This document shows, piece after piece, positions 1 to 12,660 of a stretch of 64,000 bases of DNA (its first letter is position 1; each line of letters begins with the position of its first letter). The stretch comes from Coptis chinensis (lineage: Eukaryota; Streptophyta; Magnoliopsida; Ranunculales; Ranunculaceae). The stretch is taken from positions 43,869,001 through 43,933,000 of the forward strand of contig CM027378.1 of NCBI GenBank assembly GCA_015680905.1, read 5' to 3'. The notes beneath the pieces were generated by a model. That model had not been told where the DNA came from, did no database searches, and was given only the letters and a program-made list of their open reading frames with translations. Made by a program: the position numbers and the translations under genes.

Positions 1-244
1 GCTCTCTAATCCGATTTTGACTTTCACTTTATAGTTTTGACTTGGGCTTTCTTCATGGAACTTCCCTATCAATCACTTTAGCTCTTTTTAGCGCCAAATT
101 AGTAACGAATTGATATTTATTCAACTCCGAAGCCTGCAATAGTCAAAAGCACGTAATTAGTGATAAACTTATATTATTAATAACATAATTAACTAAATAG
201 AAATACTATTAAAGGGTTTAAACTACAATTTTGGGCTCTTATCA
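1..244 (-). repeat. LTR W, window-truncated, minus strand
   Basis: Read on the minus strand, the sequence starting at 244 is TGATAAGAGCCCAAAA, the same LTR start seen in elements M and N. The sequence at 245 onward is not a polypurine tract. This is therefore either the 5' LTR of an element lying outside the window to the left or a solo LTR. It abuts and probably interrupts element X. Confidence 0.75.
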
Positions 245-339
245 GGCATAGTTTCTAATCTACAGATATTACATGCAAACTTTTCAAAAACTTCAAAGTC
301 ACAAATGAATTTCTACATATTGTGCATCATTCTTATTTG

Positions 340-1560
340 AGCATACATGGCTTATGAATATGAACCGCAATCGTAATGGAATTACAATGCAAATTCAGAA
401 CCTTGTTCTTGTTGTGGTAGTCCGTATCATTGGGCGTCTTAATGTACATCATATACCGAGTTCGAGCCTTTTATGGAATATTCTTACAACTACGAACCTC
501 AATTATCAAATTTCCATAGTACCCAATACAAGAATGAGTTTTCTAATCATATAGACAACTCATGGAATTCCACCACAAATAGTCAACCATCATTTATATA
601 TCCACCCGGTCAATCAGAATATGGGTTCACTAATAGTCCATTACCATTTACATCTCCATTCATTTCAAATTCATATTCCACTCCACCATCTATCAGAGAC
701 CAACTTTACCAAGAAATGGCCGATCAAACAATTCAAATACACCAAATAGCAAAGACCTTCTATTCTCTCCAATCTATTTTAATCAATACCACCTCTGAGA
801 CTAATATTCTTCCCACCAATCAAGAACCCAACCAAAAAGAGGAACAAGGTGTTGCCATAACAGAGCCAATTATTAAAGCTCATCCTGATATTTATGACCA
901 ATTAAAACCACATCACCATCCACCTGACTATCGTGTGAATTTCCATATTCTATGATGATAACTATATGCATGAGAACACTTCAACAAAAGAAGCTCTAGA
1001 ACCTGTGTTGGGGAGTAACTCAACAAACTTGGATGAAGACATTGAGGAAATTTATGAAGTTCTAGATAAAGAGGACAAAGAAAATGAAGTGCCTCGAGAA
1101 TAGGATATAAATTTTATAGTGGAAAGTGGATCTAATTTTAGTTTGGCCATTAAAGAATTATCGATGGAACAAATTTGTGACATCCTATTGCAGCTATAAA
1201 CCACAATCGTGTAGAAACGCCAAAACTATATGAAGAATTCCCTGAGTTCTCAAGTTCATATGAAGAACCACCACCCGACCATCATTCCCCAAGTTAACAC
1301 CTCTCGAAAGCCAACCTCAATTCATAAAAAATCCACAATATTCTGAGGACTGCACCACTAAACCTTTTCAAAGAAACCTTAAGCTCGCACTTAAGCCAAT
1401 TGCCTTTGAAATCCTTCATAATTTTCTAAACCTCCCCAATAAAGAAACTTTGCCCAACATACAAACTCCCAAGACTATCATTCCAGTTGAGAAGAGCCCC
1501 GCATTGATTGAAGTGCCAGAAAAATAAGAAATAGAATCTAAGGTGGAATATGAGTTCTTG
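340..1560 (+). pseudogene. Gag-like remnant with zinc-knuckle-like motif (element X)
   Basis: A CCHC-like zinc knuckle pattern is readable near 398-440, followed by an Asn/Pro/Ser/Gln-rich segment (473-955) and an acidic, Pro-rich segment (about 1020-1300). The latter resembles the acidic stretch located after the protease region in elements M and N. This order fits the C-terminal part of a plant Ty3-type Gag region. It is a decayed fossil, and I see no pol domains after it. Confidence 0.5.
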
Positions 1561-1855
1561 AGAGCATACGATGATCCCTTTATTTAAGTGGTTGAAAAAC
1601 CCAGTTTGCCATATGTCGCATCATCTAAGCCTTATGAAGAATAACTACTACCACACTCACACTCTCTTGGATAATTCAAACATGACGGGTTATTGCATAA
1701 ATTCCATGATGGTTTACATAAGATTTCTCTTATCATTCTGCATTTTACACTCCATATGCATCATTTCATTCTATTTGGGGGTAAATGCTCTACTATGTTT
1801 TTCTGTATAGACTATTAGTATATAGTTAACAGCATATCATCCATCTTATATGCAT

Positions 1856-2033
1856 AGTCTTGGGAAATCTGACTTAAAACGACCCCACATATAGTCTTGA
1901 ATATTTGACTATAAAATATTCACGTTATGTTTTCTCGATGTATTCCATGGGAGTGCATCATTAAGGTAAACGGACCACTCTACTTTGAGTGTGTGGTTGT
2001 AAGTGTCGGAGCCTTGAGTCCATGTATACTTGC
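1856..2033 (+). other. Conserved internal noncoding motifs A and B (element X)
   Basis: Motif A (around AAATCTGACTTAAAACGACC) lies at 1856-1888. Motif B (CATTAAGGTAAAC, then GAGTGTGTGGTTGTAAGTG) lies at 1953-2033. Both recur in elements N and M, and motif A recurs in element A. They are noncoding and lie just after the Gag-like region. Confidence 0.6.
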
Positions 2034-3305
2034 ATATTCTTTGTTAGCACTTTTACTAGAAGTTTGAGTAATGTACCCCTATAGAGCAAGTATAAAATTT
2101 TCTTTTTCTTTATTTTTCAATTCTTTTTAGAATAGCTTTTCTATTCTTGTTATTTATAATTCCTGTCTTTATTTTCATTTTCCTATTTTCTGTTTTTACA
2201 TAAACATTTTTCTTTCAATTTCACCTTTGACGCTGAGTAGTCTTTCCTCTATAAAAAAGAGATGTGAAACAAAGCAGAGGGTGATGGGGATTAAGTGAAG
2301 GTGTCTTACGGTTGTCTTTCATGGTTGTTTAGCATGTCTCGTCTTCCATATGCATGCCAAACCATAGGATGGTTGGCAACTTGAGCCATTTTATTTCGAA
2401 AACTTTTTCCTTCTGTGGGTGATTTCTAGTTGTTTCGAGTTTTGTCTTACAATCTCATTGGAATGACTTTAACGAGGGCTAACTAGAGAGTAGGAGAGGA
2501 GAGAATATATTATCTAGAAATAGAGCTAGTCCTCTTCACTAGATTTGCCTACTTACAAAACAAGAGGTGGACGATGGTGGACGATCTAGGGAGGCCAAAC
2601 CATGGGATGGTTCGCAATTAGAATCACTTAATTTCAAACATTTATTTTCCTTCTATTGGGTAGATCACTCTCCTCATTGTGATTTTTCTTAGTAGTCTTT
2701 TTATTTTAATGTTATTGTTTTTAGTAAAACCCTTCTCTCACCCTTTCATAAATGTTTGTTTTCCCCATTTTCATAATAGATGATTCTCGTTACAATAGTA
2801 GTTATATGATTTTCTAAAACACGGGCAATGGATTCCACATAGACCAACCCTTAAAAGTACGCAGTCTCCATTCTTCTAAGGGTGGTTTGAGGATCAGTTA
2901 TGTATTACTAAAGGTTGCCCATATCACCATGATATTCGTACAAGACATCTTACGTCTTGCACAGTAAATCTTCTAACACATATAACTGAAACCACACAGT
3001 CTGACTGAATTGGGTTCAATAAAGAGCCCACATGAAAGTTGCCTAAGATCACCTATTATGGTTTGTTTTTCAAACATAGCCTTTAGAAATTACAGTTTTT
3101 GTACGAGTTATCTTTATAACATCTCTACATATATAGTTTTCAAAACTTGAGGATATAAAGAATAAAATCTTATGCCCCAGAGTAACCAAAATAATATTGG
3201 ATAAACGTATGATTTTATTCTCTTGTAGAAACCTTCTATATGGATAGAGATATATTTAGATTGAGAAAAACAACATCTTCAATAAAAAAAAATAATAATG
3301 ATAAT

Positions 3306-3308
<3 letters not shown>

Positions 3309-3364
<56 letters not shown>
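3309..3364. repeat. (CA)28 microsatellite
   Basis: This is an uninterrupted CA dinucleotide run of 56 bases within the noncoding 3' part of element X. Confidence 0.97.
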
Positions 3365-3365
<1 letters not shown>

Positions 3366-5159
3366 TTTCATGTGTCTGTATAGATAGTTTATTACATACT
3401 TTACATTTTGCATTGTTAATATAATAATAATCATGTATGCATGTTTAGTGTTTGGTATATGAGTAGAAGCTAATACATATACATCATGCCAACAATTTTG
3501 TATTATATATGGTTTTCAAAAATAAATACAAAAACCCAAAAATTTCATGTTAGAATAATTACGTTTTTTACCTTTTAGATAAACCATGTATTTCTTGTTC
3601 TTTATCTATCAACCCACACTCCAAACTTATTTGGGGGTAGTATATTTTCATAACGAAGAACTGAGTACATGTTACTGCCGTTTTTACTCTTGTTCCCATG
3701 GTAATCTCTTTCCTTTTCTTCATACTTTGGGGATAAATAATATTTATGTTTGGGGGTGGTATAGTAACATTCTTAAAAAAAACTATGCATTTATTATATA
3801 ACATTCTTATATTAGATAGATTTAGTATATTTCTTTCTTTCTTAAAATATTTTGAAAATATCAAAAATATTTTTTTCTGTTTAGTACTAAAAGTCTTGTT
3901 TTCCTTTTTCTATGATGAATAAAAGGTTTAGAAGTCTCATTATAGCAATAGAGTAAAGATTCGTTCTTTGAACTCAGACTAATATACATACAATAGTTTC
4001 TGCATATTTTCATAAATGGCATGCATCAGCATTTGATTGTATATAGCAGTGAGTTTTCGAGACCAATATTAGAACAATTAAGTTCCATATCTTGTGAGAA
4101 TCTAGCCAAAAGTCTCATCTGAATGATTATTGAGTAATGACATAAGGATATCCGGATGGAAAGATAACACGTTCGCTTGCTTGATCACCATGCCATATCC
4201 TAAGAGAGAATTTAGGCCCTTTCTAGATCGATATAGCCAATAAACGTTAAAAACCAAAAAAGATAATTTTTCCTCTAGTTACCCCCTTGAGCCTTCACCA
4301 ATTTCTAAAAGCTTTTTTATTTCTTCGCCATCAATCCCTGAACCATTACTACACACACAATAAAAAGCATACCCAGCTGACGAGTTGAGAATTGGATGAA
4401 CAATAAAAAAAAAAATAGAAGGCCTTGTACAAAAACAGAATAGTTAGAAACTTCAAAAAAAAAAAAAAGAAAGAAAAGATTCAAAAATTGAAATCTCCCA
4501 AAAGTTCAAAATCAATAAAAAGGAGTTGATTTCAAAAGAAACAAAAGCAAAGTTAGAACTCCCAAAAATCAAAATCATATGAATTCACAAAGCTAAAGGT
4601 CTAAATAATGAATCACAATTTCGAAAGCAAAAAACAAAATGAGGTTCTTCTCTAGTTACAAATATCCTAAAGACCCAATTTCTCAACTTATCAGAGTTTG
4701 TTTTCCCTTCCCTTTATTTCTAAACCACTACTTTTGCCCCGTAATTCCTAATAAAAGACCTCTAGCTCAACTAGAAATAGGATGGTGTAATAGTAAATGG
4801 ATATTGTGATCAATCGACCCCGGTTTCTTTAGACATCATTTGAGTATGTGAGGAATATAAGTGCCATCTGCACTTGAGAAAATGAAACTTGAGTGAATCT
4901 ATCAGAGACCCTATGAGAACCCAACTTAAGGACGCTCTCCAAAAGTTTCAAAAACAACTCTGCTTTTGCATTTCACCCCTCATGTTTTGCACATTTATCT
5001 TTAGATGATTAAATTACTATGAATATATTATTCTGAGTTCAAAGGAGCTTTTCTTTATTCCCTTGCTAATAAGATGTATAAACCTCTGAGAATAAATAAG
5101 GAAACGAGACCTATGTACTAAATAGAGAAAGTTTGTGACTACCTTCTCTGAAAACTCTC

Positions 5160-5229
5160 ACGAGGCTTAAGCTCATCCACTAGGGAAGTCCTAGTGGTTT
5201 AAGGCCTTGTTGAATATGGTCAATACAAT
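5160..5229 (+). other. Three-hairpin conserved 3' module (element X)
   Basis: Hairpin 2 is perfect here: CCACTAGG (5177-5184), a 5-base loop, and CCTAGTGG (5190-5197). Hairpin 1 (from 5160) and hairpin 3 (5209-5229) are each weakened by one mismatch. The same module occurs in N (52189-52258), M (30380-30450, minus) and A (35809-35878, 59484-59553). It lies about 110 bp before the LTR. Confidence 0.6.
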
Positions 5230-5297
5230 CGCACTCCGTTAAATGAGACTAATATAATAAATCACATATTTGTGATCTTAGTTTTTTCTCTCTCATC

Positions 5298-5335
5298 TTT
5301 GCTTGAGGACAAGCAAAATGCTGTTTGGGGGTAGT
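5298..5335 (+). other. Pre-LTR hairpin and polypurine tract (element X)
   Basis: TTTGCTTG (5298-5305), loop AGGA, and CAAGCAAA (5310-5317) form a perfect 8-bp stem. It is followed by the G-rich tract GTTTGGGGGTAGT directly abutting the LTR at 5336. In LTR elements this purine tract primes plus-strand DNA synthesis. Confidence 0.75.
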
Positions 5336-6277
5336 TGATCAACCCCAAAATGTGCATTTTATTACCTTTATAATACTTCAATTATGTCCTTCTTATGCTT
5401 AATGAACATACAACTTATAGCTTTTGCTACCGTTTGCAAGATACATGCCATTTAGGACATATATTCTTAATTCGTGCATTTTAGCACAAAAAGGATTGTT
5501 ATTTATGCTGCTTGGGAAGATTCCAACTTAGGAGCAAAAGTGCCAAAAAGTCAAAGTCAATTGTCAATTCAAAGACTTAAGGACTCAAAGCTGAAAGCTA
5601 TGGACTCAGGGACTTAAAGCCAAAATCAAGAATTATATTGTATGGGCTTAGGTCAAAAGCCAACAAGGTTGTTTCTAGAAGAAAGGGCAAAGATGTAATT
5701 GGTGTCCTATATAAACCAAAGAGATGTAGAGAATTAGTTATCTAATATTTTAGGGTACAAACCATTTGGTTTGTTAGGAGTAGAAATCCTAGAGCTAATC
5801 TTTGGTCATTAGGAGTAGATTAAATATTTTAATTTAATAGTATAATTTTATTTACTTGTTTTCCATTTTTATGTTCTTCAAGCTTTAAGTGATTTAATAC
5901 AAGTTTCAATATTAAGTTTTGATGTAAGTTTTCATTACTTCCTTCAATACAAGTTTTCTCTACTTATCTTATCTTGATTCAATCCCAAACACTAGTTATT
6001 CTCATTTGACAAGTTCAAATGAGTATGACTTTATAAGCAAGATAACCACCAAAACCAACTTCATTCCATGTTTTGGTTCAACAACAAGTTAAAAGCAAGT
6101 TTTAATATATATATAAATTAACTAAGAGTTTCAAATTAAAAAGTAATTCCAAATAGCCATTAGAAAGTAGGAGAGAAGAGTTACAAGTCTAGTTTTTCCA
6201 ACCATCAAAACTATCTTCCAAACAAAGAATTCAAGATGAACAACACCTTCAACACCACTATTTCTACTCAATCATCA
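5336..6277 (+). repeat. 3' LTR of element X
   Basis: It starts TGATCAACCCCAAAATG directly after a polypurine tract and is best ended at ATCATCA (6271-6277), giving about 942 bp. Sequence from 6278 belongs to another element's 3' end. X is therefore inserted into Y, and ATGCA at 6278 is the expected right copy of the target duplication. The left copy is not in the window. Confidence 0.65.
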
Positions 6278-7635
6278 ATGCAATCGCATTTTGCGAAACG
6301 AGATTAGTTAGGACCACATTTTTTGCCACTTATCTGTTTTTATTTCTCATCTTTGCTTAAGGACAAACAAAATGTTGTTAGGGAGTGGTGTGATAAGCAC
6401 CCAAAAGTGTAGTTTAAACCCCTTAATAGTATTCTAATTAGGCCAATTATGTTTATAATAAATGAGAGTTAGTACTATTTACGTGTTTTTCTGCATTTCA
6501 GGACTTAAAGTTGATTAGGTGACTAAAGATACCATTTTTGTATGGAAAATGAGTCAAGATGATTGTTGAGGAAGTTCTACGTTTAAAGCCCAAGAATCAT
6601 GAAGAAAAGCCTTTTTCAATCCCAATCAATGCTAGGAAGCCAATCCGGGTAGAAAAAAGATGAAAAGCTATCAAAACTTCAAATGAGCGTATCTTTGGAC
6701 TCGGGCCTCGGAATTGGGCCTACTTTATGTCAAAACGACCGGATTAGAATCAACTTTCCAATGGACCCAGCATTGCCCCAATTATATTTGAAAATGTGGA
6801 CGAAAAGGGTAATGAAGTAATATTGAACAGTTGTGGCCTCTTTAGACTTAACCTAATGGACTTTGGGCTCACATTAGAAGCTCAAAGTCCCCCTTTTTGG
6901 CCCATGCAAGAAAATGTAACCCTAACCCTCTCCTATATAAAGAGGGTTAAAGCTAAACTTAAGCTCTCCTCCTTACTCTTAATTATTATTCTCTCATTAG
7001 TTTAGTTTTAGTTTTTAGTTAAGTAAATTAGGGTTAGCTTTGTTGCCTCTATTAGAATCTTATCAATAAAAGCTTAGTTTTTTAATTCAATTCAATTCTC
7101 TTTTACATTTTGTCTTCTATTGATTGTGTAGTTAATATGAATCCGATAACACAAGGTTAAACCTCCATTAGAGAGGTTTTATGTTGCATTATTGTTTTGC
7201 ATAAGAACTTCAAGTTCTTCATTGTGAGTGTCTAGAGATATAACTCATAATGGAGAACTACAAATTAGAAACCCCATCAAAGAGATTTGTGGGGGTGCTA
7301 ATCTCTCATGCTAGTCAAACAATGACTATAGAGATGTAGGTTGTTTACTAGGGATCAACGAAAAGCGATTCGATAGCTAAACTAATAGCCAATCGAATCG
7401 CGTGGTGGATTAACCTTCTCTAATACAATTTACCATTCATCAAATCACTGTTTAGAAATCATAAATCTACTATTTTGACATTATTGCTCTCTCAATAGTG
7501 AATTAGTTTAGTTTAATCTAGATAAGCATTCAAGTACGTACAAGCAAGAGTGGATCGAACACGACTACTCCTTTATATTAACATGATTTAAAGAGTATTC
7601 AATTTACTGGTTTGACATCTTTATCTACTATTCAA
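6278..7635 (+). mobile_element. Element Y: last ~113 bp of internal region plus 3' LTR
   Basis: 6278-6390 matches the last part of the N internal region, including the right arm of hairpin 3 (ATGCAATCGC), the region before the LTR and a polypurine tract. The LTR begins at 6391 (TGATAAGCACCCAAAAG) and carries the conserved core motif TATGTCAAAACGACCGG near 6726-6742. A TATA-like CTATATAAAG lies near 6932. The LTR end near 7635 is approximate. The remainder of Y lies to the left of X. Confidence 0.65.
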
Positions 7636-8362
7636 GCATCATTAATCTACTTTCCTCACATGCTAATTTAAAATTATATGAATCATCTATGTGATCAAGA
7701 TGTATTTTGCCCCCCTTACACTCATCAACATGTGAATGGGTAACAAAAGGTGCATTTTCTATTTCTTCATCCTTTTCTCCATGAAAAATGAAAGGATCTT
7801 CCATGAAAGTTTGAAAGTTCATTAAAGGGTTTGAAAATACAACATTATATGATGATTCATTTGAACAAAAATGTTCGGGCTCGGGTGCACTAGTAGCCTT
7901 AGACAAGAACATATCACAAGTCTCAACTTGATTATGTGCGCTTAAAGTCTTAGGATCACTAGGCGCTTCAAAGTATGTTCTATGATCACCCTTAGTGGCA
8001 GTGAAAGGATCCTCCTCATATGATTCATGAAATGGTGGATTAATGACACTATCATCATAAAAATGACTCAACCTGCTTTCAAGGCTAAGAATGTCTTGAT
8101 TCGTAGTCTGAGTCAAATGCACTTGTTTTTCCATGTACTGACAAAGAAGATCCTCAAGAGCATGATTCTCTTGGGGAACCATATAAGTATCTTCATAGTG
8201 AGTGTGTGGATTATCAATGTGTAAAAGTGTTTGTGAGTGCTCATGTTGAGTGATGAAGTGTGTCAATAAGTCGTCCAAAGTTGGAGTAGAGTTATGGTTA
8301 TCATGTGAAACATGATGATGCAAATGTGAGCCATGGAAACTTGTGGACCATGGTGATGACAT
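7628..8362 (-). pseudogene. Gag-like open frame of element Z
   Basis: This is an open stretch of about 245 residues from an ATG at 8362. It is His-rich near its start (HLHHHVSHDNH) and acidic later. It contains no capsid, protease or polymerase motif that I recognise. Its place downstream of the LTR and leader of a minus-strand element suggests a Gag-type or linker protein of a non-autonomous element rather than a host gene. The function is unassigned. Confidence 0.35.
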
Positions 8363-11176
8363 AGTGATGGATGCAAATGATATTCTAGTATATGATGCAT
8401 AATACAAATGTCATCCAATATATGCAATCCTAACTATTCAACAACTAGGGTCATTTCACCTCCTTCAAGTTGTGTTCCTATCCGAGAATCGGAGTGGGTG
8501 GTGGGGGGGGATCCTCAATTAGATAACCACACAAGCTTGAGGTCAAATTAATATCTCGCAACAACACTCACCCAAACTAAGAGGGAGATCGATTGATGTG
8601 GAGTTTTTCCAAAGTCCTTCTCCTTAGTCGGCTCCTATTAATGAACACCAAGCTAAAGTCCACTAACCATGGTTGGTTCAATTTTAATCAAGTGTACCAA
8701 TTGGCCGTTGGAACCAATGGTCGATCAAACAAGGCTAGTTAGTGTGTCGGTGAGGATCAAGTCCAACACCTCTTTGGGTTGGGCTTAGGCCTTAGTCCGG
8801 TTTAGGAATTGAAATGACAAGTGCAAGTGTGTGACTAAGTGAAAATCAATCACCAAACATACTTACTTAGAACATTCAAATATCCTCTAACTTGGGATTC
8901 GAGGAGGGTGAAAAGTTACCTCCCAAGTTGTGCTTACACGCACTTGAGGGTGGAGTTAACTTTGAGTGATCCTTGACTTGTTGACATTTTGAGTCAAGGT
9001 TACTCACCTACATTCAAAAATTATTACACACATTTTATATGCCCACACGCGATCTGAAATGTGGCTTAAAGCCCAATAATGTACAAATGTCCAAGGCCTA
9101 CTACAATAATCTAAACTATACTAAAACAAAGATCAAGTAATGTATTGTCCTTCTTCTTCAATCTTTGCACTTCTTTCCACCTTCCATGCTTTGAATCCCT
9201 TGGATTTCAATGAGAAATGAGGTTTAGTGGCCAATCTAGGTCAACTAAGCACAAGAAAACAAAAACATCAAATCTCATAATCTAGCATAAAGATGAAATT
9301 TTTCCAGTTTTTTAACCTTTCATTCAAAAATTCATAACTTCTTCAATTCTCAATGAAATTTCAAAAGAATCCCCAATTTAAAAAGATATTTAAACTGTGG
9401 TTTTCCAGAAAAATCAGGAAAATTTTCACTATAATGTAACTTGGTCAAATATCTACACAAAGTCAAGTTGTGTGGATTTTTTTTTTCTGAAATGGACAGA
9501 TCTCACCAAAAAATTCTAGAAAATTCATTTCTTAATAGAATTCAAATCCGGATGATTTTTTTAGAAAGAGGAACGACTGAAGAATTCTCATTATTTTACT
9601 AATAAATTAAATGAGCTGTATAACAGGCCCGAAATAGTACCCAAAGTTCAAGAACATAAACTATGAAAATTCTGCACAAACCTTGGTACACTAATTCATT
9701 GTTTCCAACTTCACTTCTTAATGCAAATTTTCATAAAAATATGTTTTGGAAAACTAATAAAAAGAAGAATAAAAAAATATAAGTCCTCAATGCAAACTAC
9801 AAACCCAAATTTCAGAAACTTCAAAAAAACAACACAAAGAGAATGGGTAGGAAAGAAAAGAAATTGAGGGGGACAAAAGATGGGGGATGTCCCCTCTTGG
9901 TTTGAACTTCCAATTTGATTTAAAGAGGTACCAGCGCTATTTGATTCGTTGATTTTATGAGAGTTGGGTGTCTTTTCTTTTGAACAAGTTTGAAATTCTT
10001 CAAACAAAAAGAAGAGAATTGGGGGAAGAAAGAGAAATTTGGGTTGTTTGATTTTTGAGATTTTTAAATACAAACTTGTAAAATAATTGAAACTTTAAGA
10101 GGGAGAGAGATGGCAAAGGTTCAACTTCATCATTAGATCGAGTTTAATCTTCCATTTAAAAAGATGTAACACTTGTAAGTCTTCACATTTACTTTGATTT
10201 TTAAACAAACCAAAGTAAATATGTAACTTTTGATCCCTAAAAAAGACTTTCTATCTCTATATTAGACTCAACTAGTATGAAGAAAAAATGAAAGATCTTT
10301 ATCTCTAAATAATCCTCTTAATATTTAGTTCCTTATCCACATTAGTTATTTTGGAGCTTAACATGGAGAAGAAACTTATGAAAACCTTACACAAGAGCTA
10401 CTTCTATTAAAATGGAGTTTTCTCTTCCAATTGGCTTCATTAAATCCTCCCCAAGAGGAGGAGTTAGCCAATTTTCATTAGAACTACTCTTACATTAAGA
10501 ATTAAACACATGAAAACTAGATAAGATAAAAGCTAAAGAAGTTTATATTAATGGATGCTAAAAAGATAGACTAGTAAATGAACTAATGAAAATAAAATAT
10601 GATAGGGTTTGGAGGCTACCCTACTTTTATATGTTTCAAGTAGGGTTTACATGTGTGGGTTAGTTAATGGGCCAAAAATATCACTAGAGTCCATTACATT
10701 ATATACATGCCCAAAATGTGCTAAAATAGCACGTGTTTTATTGTAGTACCATTATTGTCCATTCATATTGGTCTTGTACAAATGGGTTTCATATCACTGG
10801 AACGATCTTCTCAAACCAGTCGTTTTGACATATAATGGGCCTTAATCCAAGGTTCGAGTAAAAAGTTATACCAATTTGAATTTCTATTGACTATTAAGCA
10901 TTTTTGCTATCCCGGATGACTTTTGCTTGACTTCTTTGACTTGGGCTTTTTGAAAAAAATTTCCTCTTGAATCTTGGCTTAAGTCCATGGAATTGTCCTA
11001 GAAATCAACTTAGCTCCATTTCCATGCAAATTTGACTTATTTTCACACATACTCAATTTCAAACCTTGAAACATTCAAAAGGGAGTAAATGGTGATTCAT
11101 TCAAATTATTATAAACATAATTGACCTAAATGAAGTGCTCTTAAGGGGTTTAAACCACAGTTTTGGGTGCTTATCA
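7636..11176 (-). mobile_element. Element Z: 5' LTR and 5' internal region, minus strand
   Basis: The minus-strand LTR spans about 9942-11176 (TGATAAGCACCCAAAACTG at its start). A degenerate primer-site-like sequence lies just inside it near 9929-9941. A long leader (about 8400-9940) follows, and then a Gag-like reading frame. Its 3' part is missing where the Y LTR begins, so Y either inserted into Z or joined it by deletion. Confidence 0.65.
9942..11176 (-). repeat. 5' LTR of element Z
   Basis: The minus-strand start TGATAAGCACCC lies at 11176. The conserved LTR core motif (plus strand CAGTCGTTTTGACATATAAT) is near 10816-10836, about 345 bp from the LTR start, as in Y and M. The inner end is placed at 9942 by the adjacent primer-site-like sequence. 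The right neighbour at 11177 is copia coding sequence, so Z landed in a copia element. Confidence 0.65.
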
Positions 11177-12660
11177 CCGATTATCTGACTAAACCGCTTA
11201 GTAGGAGGCAAATGGTTGATACGTCAAGAGGGATGAAACTTTTGCCTAAGATATAGGGCGACATTGACGGCAACCCTACCTATGTGATTGGTAATCCCAT
11301 GAAGTAGGTTCAAAGGAAAAAACAAGTCACCTCGTCATCCTAATATACTATTGTCTTTTAATTTTGAGACGTCTCACCCTAAGGCGAGATAGTAATTTTG
11401 TATACATTGTATAACTAGAATTGTAGTGAGTAAAGATGAGTTATTTTACTCTTATTGGATTCCATAGTCCATTTTATTATGAGATAGTGTATTTTAACTA
11501 CAATGTACACTTGATGGAAATCCACCTATATGAACGTAGAACTAGGTCGGTTCTTATAGATATTTAGGCATGTATCCTAAAGCATTTGATCATGAAACAC
11601 AGGTAGTGCAAGGCCCTAAAGCGCAATACCACAGAGCTGGCATATAATGAAAAAGCAGTATAGGTGCATGTCATCTATTTTACTATAAGGGAATGTTGGT
11701 TCAAAGATTTTAAATCTACCACTTTCTCGTGAGATAACACATGTTACCCTATGACTGGTTTAAGCCCGTAAGGTACCAGTATCTTAGGCATTGCGAGTTC
11801 GTTTCTCTTTGGTACTTCGTAAACCCTTTCTTTTGTAATACCATATTCCAAAATAGTGGGGAACTATAAATATTTGAAATAGTGGGGGATTCTTTGATTC
11901 TCTTTTGTTATTTCAAGCTACTTATGTGTGGAAAGTGGAGGAGAAGAACATTGAGTGTTCTCTCCACTTTTGCGCTTACTTGATAGTCCCACATTGGTAA
12001 GCCACCACTAACTTTGTAAGTATTTAAGGACTTCCTCTAGCATAAGGGCGTGCCCTTAGGGTACAAAGGCTTTTGTGTTAGAGGGATGACTCACATTAAG
12101 CCACACACGCGCGCCAGCACCACACCGAACTGAACCGAGTCATGTTGGGTTGGGTCGGGTTTGGGCTTGGGCTTCTACTGTGTGACAGGTTAGTGGGTAG
12201 TGGACTTGGCGAATTCCCTCAAGTGTTTTTATTTGCTTCTCCACCATGTTATTAGAAACTAATCCGTCTAGATTGCTATAAGAACAGGAGTCACGTCTAG
12301 ATCTATTCACTCAAGATTACAAACTCTAGCCTCTTATTCTCTTCTTTCTTATTAGTCATGCAAAGAGAGTTTATTTGTCGTTCTAGAGAGAAGTATGTTT
12401 AGTGCAATTCAATCTTCTGTTAACCATTGTATCTTGTGAAGAAGACGCCACTATAGCATGTACCATTGGAAGGGAGAAATCTTTCCTTAAGGACAGTGTC
12501 ATACACGCCTTGGTTGCTACTGTTCCTTTTGTCTTCAACTTGTTGTTGTTTTCCCACACCGGTTCTAACACAAACTTCAATAGATTTATTTAAAAGAGAA
12601 TTGCAAAGAGAGAGAAGAAAACAAATTCTACACCAAAACAATGTAGAAAAAACTGAAGGA
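11177..12660 (+). mobile_element. Ty1/copia remnant: end of RNase H plus 3' region/LTR
   Basis: Bases 11179 onward read DYLTKPLSRRQMVDTSRG, which matches the C-terminal end of copia-type RNase H (the familiar A-D-x-L-T-K-P-L motif). Two purine-rich tracts occur near 11855-11895. They are followed by LTR-like sequence with TAGTCCCACATTGG near 11983 and a TATTTAAGGA box near 12020. The outer end is uncertain. It is truncated on the left by element Z. Confidence 0.6.

Larger units (their letters stand above)
245..6277 (+). mobile_element. Element X, 3' part of a Ty3/gypsy-type LTR element
   Basis: The segment runs from Gag-like coding remnants (about 340-1560), through a long noncoding 3' region with the motifs shared with elements N and M (1856-1888, 1953-2033, 3950-5335), to a polypurine tract and a 3' LTR at 5336-6277. 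The 5' half is not in the window. No reverse transcriptase or integrase is visible. The element is broken in several places. A direct duplication of about 70 bp is visible at roughly 2347-2420 and 2594-2665. Confidence 0.7.

Noticed and set aside
3568-3864. Overlapping open frames on both strands near 3.6-3.9 kb
   Set aside because: They sit in the noncoding 3' part of element X, lack motifs and are AT-rich chance frames.
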